Shown here piece by piece: positions 60,666 to 64,000 of a stretch of 64,000 bases of DNA; the first letter of the stretch is position 1; each line of letters opens with the position of its first letter. The stretch is taken from assembly GCA_033980235.1 (NCBI GenBank), contig CM067065.1:30531320-30595319 (forward strand), in the 5' to 3' direction. Origin of the DNA: Diadema setosum. Taxonomy: Eukaryota; Echinodermata; Echinoidea; Diadematoida; Diadematidae. The position numbers and the translations under genes are program-made. The notes under the pieces were generated by a model, which saw nothing but the letters and a program-made list of their open reading frames with translations, made no database searches and was not told the DNA's origin.

Positions 60666-60710
60666 GCTTACCTATAATGAAAATACATGGAAAATTCAAC
60701 ATATTTTTAC
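60666..60710 (-). promoter_or_regulatory. Candidate recursive splice site (junction 60671/60672)
   Basis: The minus strand reads GAATTTTCCATGTATTTTC then ATTATAG|GTAAGCCC. The acceptor side is T-rich and AG-free for about 37 nt, and the donor is GTAAGC. It is weaker than the other three candidates in tract length. Confidence 0.3.
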
Positions 60711-63700
60711 TTTTTTTTGCTTAATAAAAGAGCACTAGACTTGCCTCTTTCAAAAGCCAGGAAGAATAAGGGCCTATGTCAGTGTCAGGTCCAGGGAATG
60801 TGCACTTTTTCCAAGGAATGAAAGTTTGAAAAATTCCCTTTATATTTTCCTTATATTATCCTATGCATGTAACTTCATAAATAACTGTTGTAGTCTTCTC
60901 ATCCAGCAGTGACTGCACAGAAAATTTAAAAATTCATAACTTTTGAACAGATTGTCTGATTTTCCTAAAACTTTCACTGATGTATTCTACTGATATTGCT
61001 ACATTCAATCAATCCACATGTACAGGAATGTGAACTTGTCCTAAGGGACAGAGTGGTAGAGAAGACTTGTTAATTCTAAATTTTTAGCATTCATCAGACA
61101 CAAAAGGGGAATATGTCTCTGACACTGCACCCAGTGTAAATATCGCTGGCCTCTCTCAAATTGATTTGTTGTTTCTGAGCTGCTATTGCTATTATCCCGC
61201 CAAGGTCATCTGTGCTTGTTTTCATAGTTAGCTGAATAACAAGACCCAGTGACTGATCTGATTAGTTGTATACTGAAGAAAAAGAAGAATTTCAAATCAG
61301 GACTGTAGTTTGAGAATAACTGCTGTGTTTCAAGAAATAGGCCCCACACCGGGCTACTCATATCAATTTAGTTTTAAATCTAGCTGGTAATTTGAAATCA
61401 AATGTACATGCACTTTTGCATCATGAAAAACAGCCAAAAATCAATATCTGTTAAATAATGCTCTCTGAAATTATTCAGCATAGCCAGGTGAGGGTATTTT
61501 TAGGACAAAGAAAAAGAGTCAATAGATTTTTTGCTTTTTTAATGGTCACACATCTATCCATGACTAAAGATGACTGTGAAATATTTTGTATTACAACAGA
61601 TATCTCAACAACATCTTCTTTCTTTCAGTAACTGTATTATAAAAGGGATGAATACCAATTCTATCTTGCAATTTTCACCAAAAGTTAATTCTCAGTGCAG
61701 CGTCAAACTCTAACCCACTATGAGAAATATTAGATGGAGAGAGAAATGAAGATTTTGTTTCTTTCTTTGGGACTGCAAGAAGACGGAGGGGGCAGTGAAA
61801 TAAATGCTGCTGATTTGATATTTGCACCAACCAGTTGGGAGTCAAACTGCAAAGCCCACTCATCACCTTTAGATATAATAACAGCCCATAAAGAGCTAAG
61901 ATACATAGATGTTTGGATTTTTCCTTTTTGAATGCACATATTTCGCAAATTCTTTTGACACCCTTTAGCTTTTCTTTGCTTTGACGCCGAGGTCGTGAGC
62001 GCATGAAAGCCATTCATCGAAGCAAATGTTGCAGTGGGAAAGAAATATTTGTGACATCGGGACTGAGCAGCGGGTGTTCTTAGCAGACACAGAAAAGGGA
62101 TTCTATTTGAGGAATTTTTCCAAGTTGCCCCAAAAAGAGAAAAAGAAGAATTCAATGCCTTTTGTGTTTTTCATTCCAGCTCAGCCCTTTTGGCTAATAT
62201 TTACACAACACAGTTGTACTCACTAAACTGATGTGAATTTCAATGTAATTGAACTCTAAAACCTATAAGTAATTACATTCACAAACTCTCGGTACCAGAA
62301 AATCGTAAGATAACAATAGCACTGATACAGGTCTACATATATGAAGTGAGCAGTTGCTGAGGAAACCACAAAAACAACTTAATATGGTACTCTCTTTCCC
62401 ACTGACAAAACATTTAACATGAAAATCTAGCTCATGGAGAAATCACTTCATAACTATCCTCTTACTGTTTATTGTCATTACTGAACTGAATGCATCTGTT
62501 TTCTTCCATTATCAAACCACAAAATACACAAAGTTTTCCATCATGTGTACCAGACCTGTAGTCTACCAAATTCTCAGTATAGAAATTCATTTTTTCTAAA
62601 GGCCTACTATAGGCCTAAATAAATCAACAGGCCTCATTATTTTGCAACACCTTTCAAGTAACACTTGCATTGTCAAATGTGGCATTTACAAATGCCTTAT
62701 TTCAATATACTTGCATATTGGAAATGTAGGCCCTACATGTACAGTACTAAAGCGACATATTGATCATTAACTTTGAATACAAGATATTTGATGCAATGAC
62801 CATGTACAGACAGACATTGGTACATACAACACCCATCATTATGTACAAACTTACATACATTTGAATTACAAAAACAAATCAATGCGTACATTCTACACTT
62901 GTCAATCCTGTGTTTCACACATAGATCCCAACTTCTATCTGAGTCAGCTGACTCATCCCTTTAAAAAAGTCAACAGAGGCATCAAAGTAATATCCCCGCC
63001 CACCCTAATATTTCATCTGAACATTTCCATTAAAACACCATCCTTGAGAAGTCAAATGCCCTAGCCCCATTCACTCAATACTTCCCATGGCCAGGACCAA
63101 AGCTATGAAAGTGCAGCCAAACGATTTTCCAGCGCCCCATAAAATGAAAAGCACGCAGGCACCACAGCCTGACCTGCAGTGAGAGTTACGAGTGCTCTAA
63201 TATATACATTACCGACTTAGCACGATGAAACCATGGAATAACATCTCACGGTTTATTGCGCAATACAGAATCCATTATACTTAATATGTCACAAGATTGG
63301 TTACAGGTTTAAGATCATCCTTTCATTATTTGCTCGGCAATTCAGTGCAACACTTTTATCCTTACAACTCATTGACATTATTACTAGCCTTCTCATGTTA
63401 GCCTTCTCATACGGACAACAAAAAGTTTGGAGAGGGATACACAATTTCCTACAATCAAAATTATTTTACAGCTTTGGTCTCAAATCCTCCAAAACAAATC
63501 ATTATCCTGGTAAATCACATCAGCCAGACAAGTTTCTTGGTAGACCCTTTTGATGTACATTGCAAGCAAATTCCCAGTGTTGGAAGATGTATTTTGAGCC
63601 CTTCTGAGAACTTGTGCATACACCAGATACATGTACCGGTATACAATTTCTACTTTAACTTCAAGAGAGTGAAACTGATTAACTGAATCATTTTCACCTT

Positions 63701-63803
63701 TTATGTCAGCTCTATGAATACCACTTTCTACCAACATTATCATCGCACACACTTCTATGTTGGACTGCTAGCTCATTTTCCTGTGTGGTTTTACCTATGC
63801 TAC

Positions 63804-63950
63804 AGAATCAAATGCTTTGGTCCCACATGCAACATTTCATGCGACCTCTACACATGAAGACATCTTTGAACCAATAGAATCAATGCTGTAGTCAAATATA
63901 CAACATTTCATGCAACCTCCACACATGAAGATTATCTTAGAACCAAGCAT
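63804..63950. repeat. Two-copy tandem duplication, about 71-bp unit
   Basis: AACATTTCATGCGACCTCTA followed by CACATGAAGA recurs with small changes 71 bp later (63831 and 63902), with matching flanks AGAATCAA.TGCT..GTC and TT.GAACCAA. It may continue past the window, though the last 40 bases no longer match. Confidence 0.85.
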
Positions 63951-64000
63951 AAAACAAGAACTATACCACAGCTGCTTTTGCTTATGATGGTGCGTTTCAT

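Larger units (their letters stand above)
57561..64000. other. Non-coding stretch, mostly unique AT-rich DNA
   Basis: There is no supported exon. Apart from the listed tandem repeats and splice-like site, it holds G/A-rich DNA at 59020-59220 and a CpG-rich block at 60250-60445 with about 19 CpGs. Nothing recognisable is seen in 60800-62580. A small dyad AGGCCTACTATAGGCCT lies at about 62600-62616. Confidence 0.5.

Overview
This looks like nuclear DNA from an animal. No protein-coding exon, rRNA, tRNA or other RNA gene can be supported on either strand. The sequence is AT-rich, full of microsatellites and homopolymer runs, and carries many short non-autonomous DNA transposons (MITEs). The open frames present are short, mostly low-complexity (poly-Tyr/Ile, Ser/Leu, His and Pro tracts from microsatellites), and none resembles a family I recognise. 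From the repeat style (a foldback with ends like GGCCCCATTTCAT, the TTAA-bounded 93-bp element, and the TACTGTAAAAC element) I would guess a marine deuterostome, most likely an echinoderm such as a sea urchin. That guess rests on memory, not on a search.

The clearest content is mobile DNA. Family A is a 249-bp MITE with about 33-bp inverted ends: copies at 1-178 (cut by the window edge), 6529-6777 and 40537-40785, and isolated ends at 31654-31675 and 50982-51002. Family B is a 93-bp TTAA-bounded element with five copies of equal length (2846, 11586, 18749, 23056, 42446). Family C is a 92-bp TTAA-bounded element with four copies (403, 6361, 34156, 47274). There is also a single 80-bp TTAA element (2116), a two-copy ~290-bp element (15986 and 24789) whose first copy is split by a 207-bp TA-type MITE, a 163-bp foldback (28764), a pogo-like fragment (56249), and two 23-25-bp palindromes flanked by 7-bp direct repeats (21351, 48193).

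The most interesting signal is on the minus strand. At four places (junctions 1457/1458, 16787/16788, 46501/46502, 60671/60672) a pyrimidine-rich or T-rich, AG-free stretch ends directly in AG|GTAAG. In three of them the AG-free zone is about 79-96 nt long. That is the layout of a recursive splice site (a zero-length exon) and the spacing is about 14-30 kb, so the window may lie inside one very long intron of a minus-strand gene. A possible 10-nt microexon (51569-51578) and a strong unpaired 5' splice site (41254) lie on the same strand.

Between the repeats are single-copy, CpG-richer islands that look like candidate regulatory DNA: about 5608-5790, 7150-7660, 9165-9330, 17985-18125 (with a CTCF-like core), 44458-44690, 45590-45850 (with a ZNF143-like core) and 60250-60445. 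Strong binding-site matches include two full RFX X-boxes (19403 and a 20-bp perfect palindrome at 46006), a one-mismatch X-box (36364), and nuclear-receptor DR1 sites at 28469, 52652 and 53152. Tandem repeats include a 71-bp unit (22570-22935), a 30-bp unit (21890-22185) and a ~100-bp higher-order repeat (58051-58310). All counts and comparisons were made by eye.
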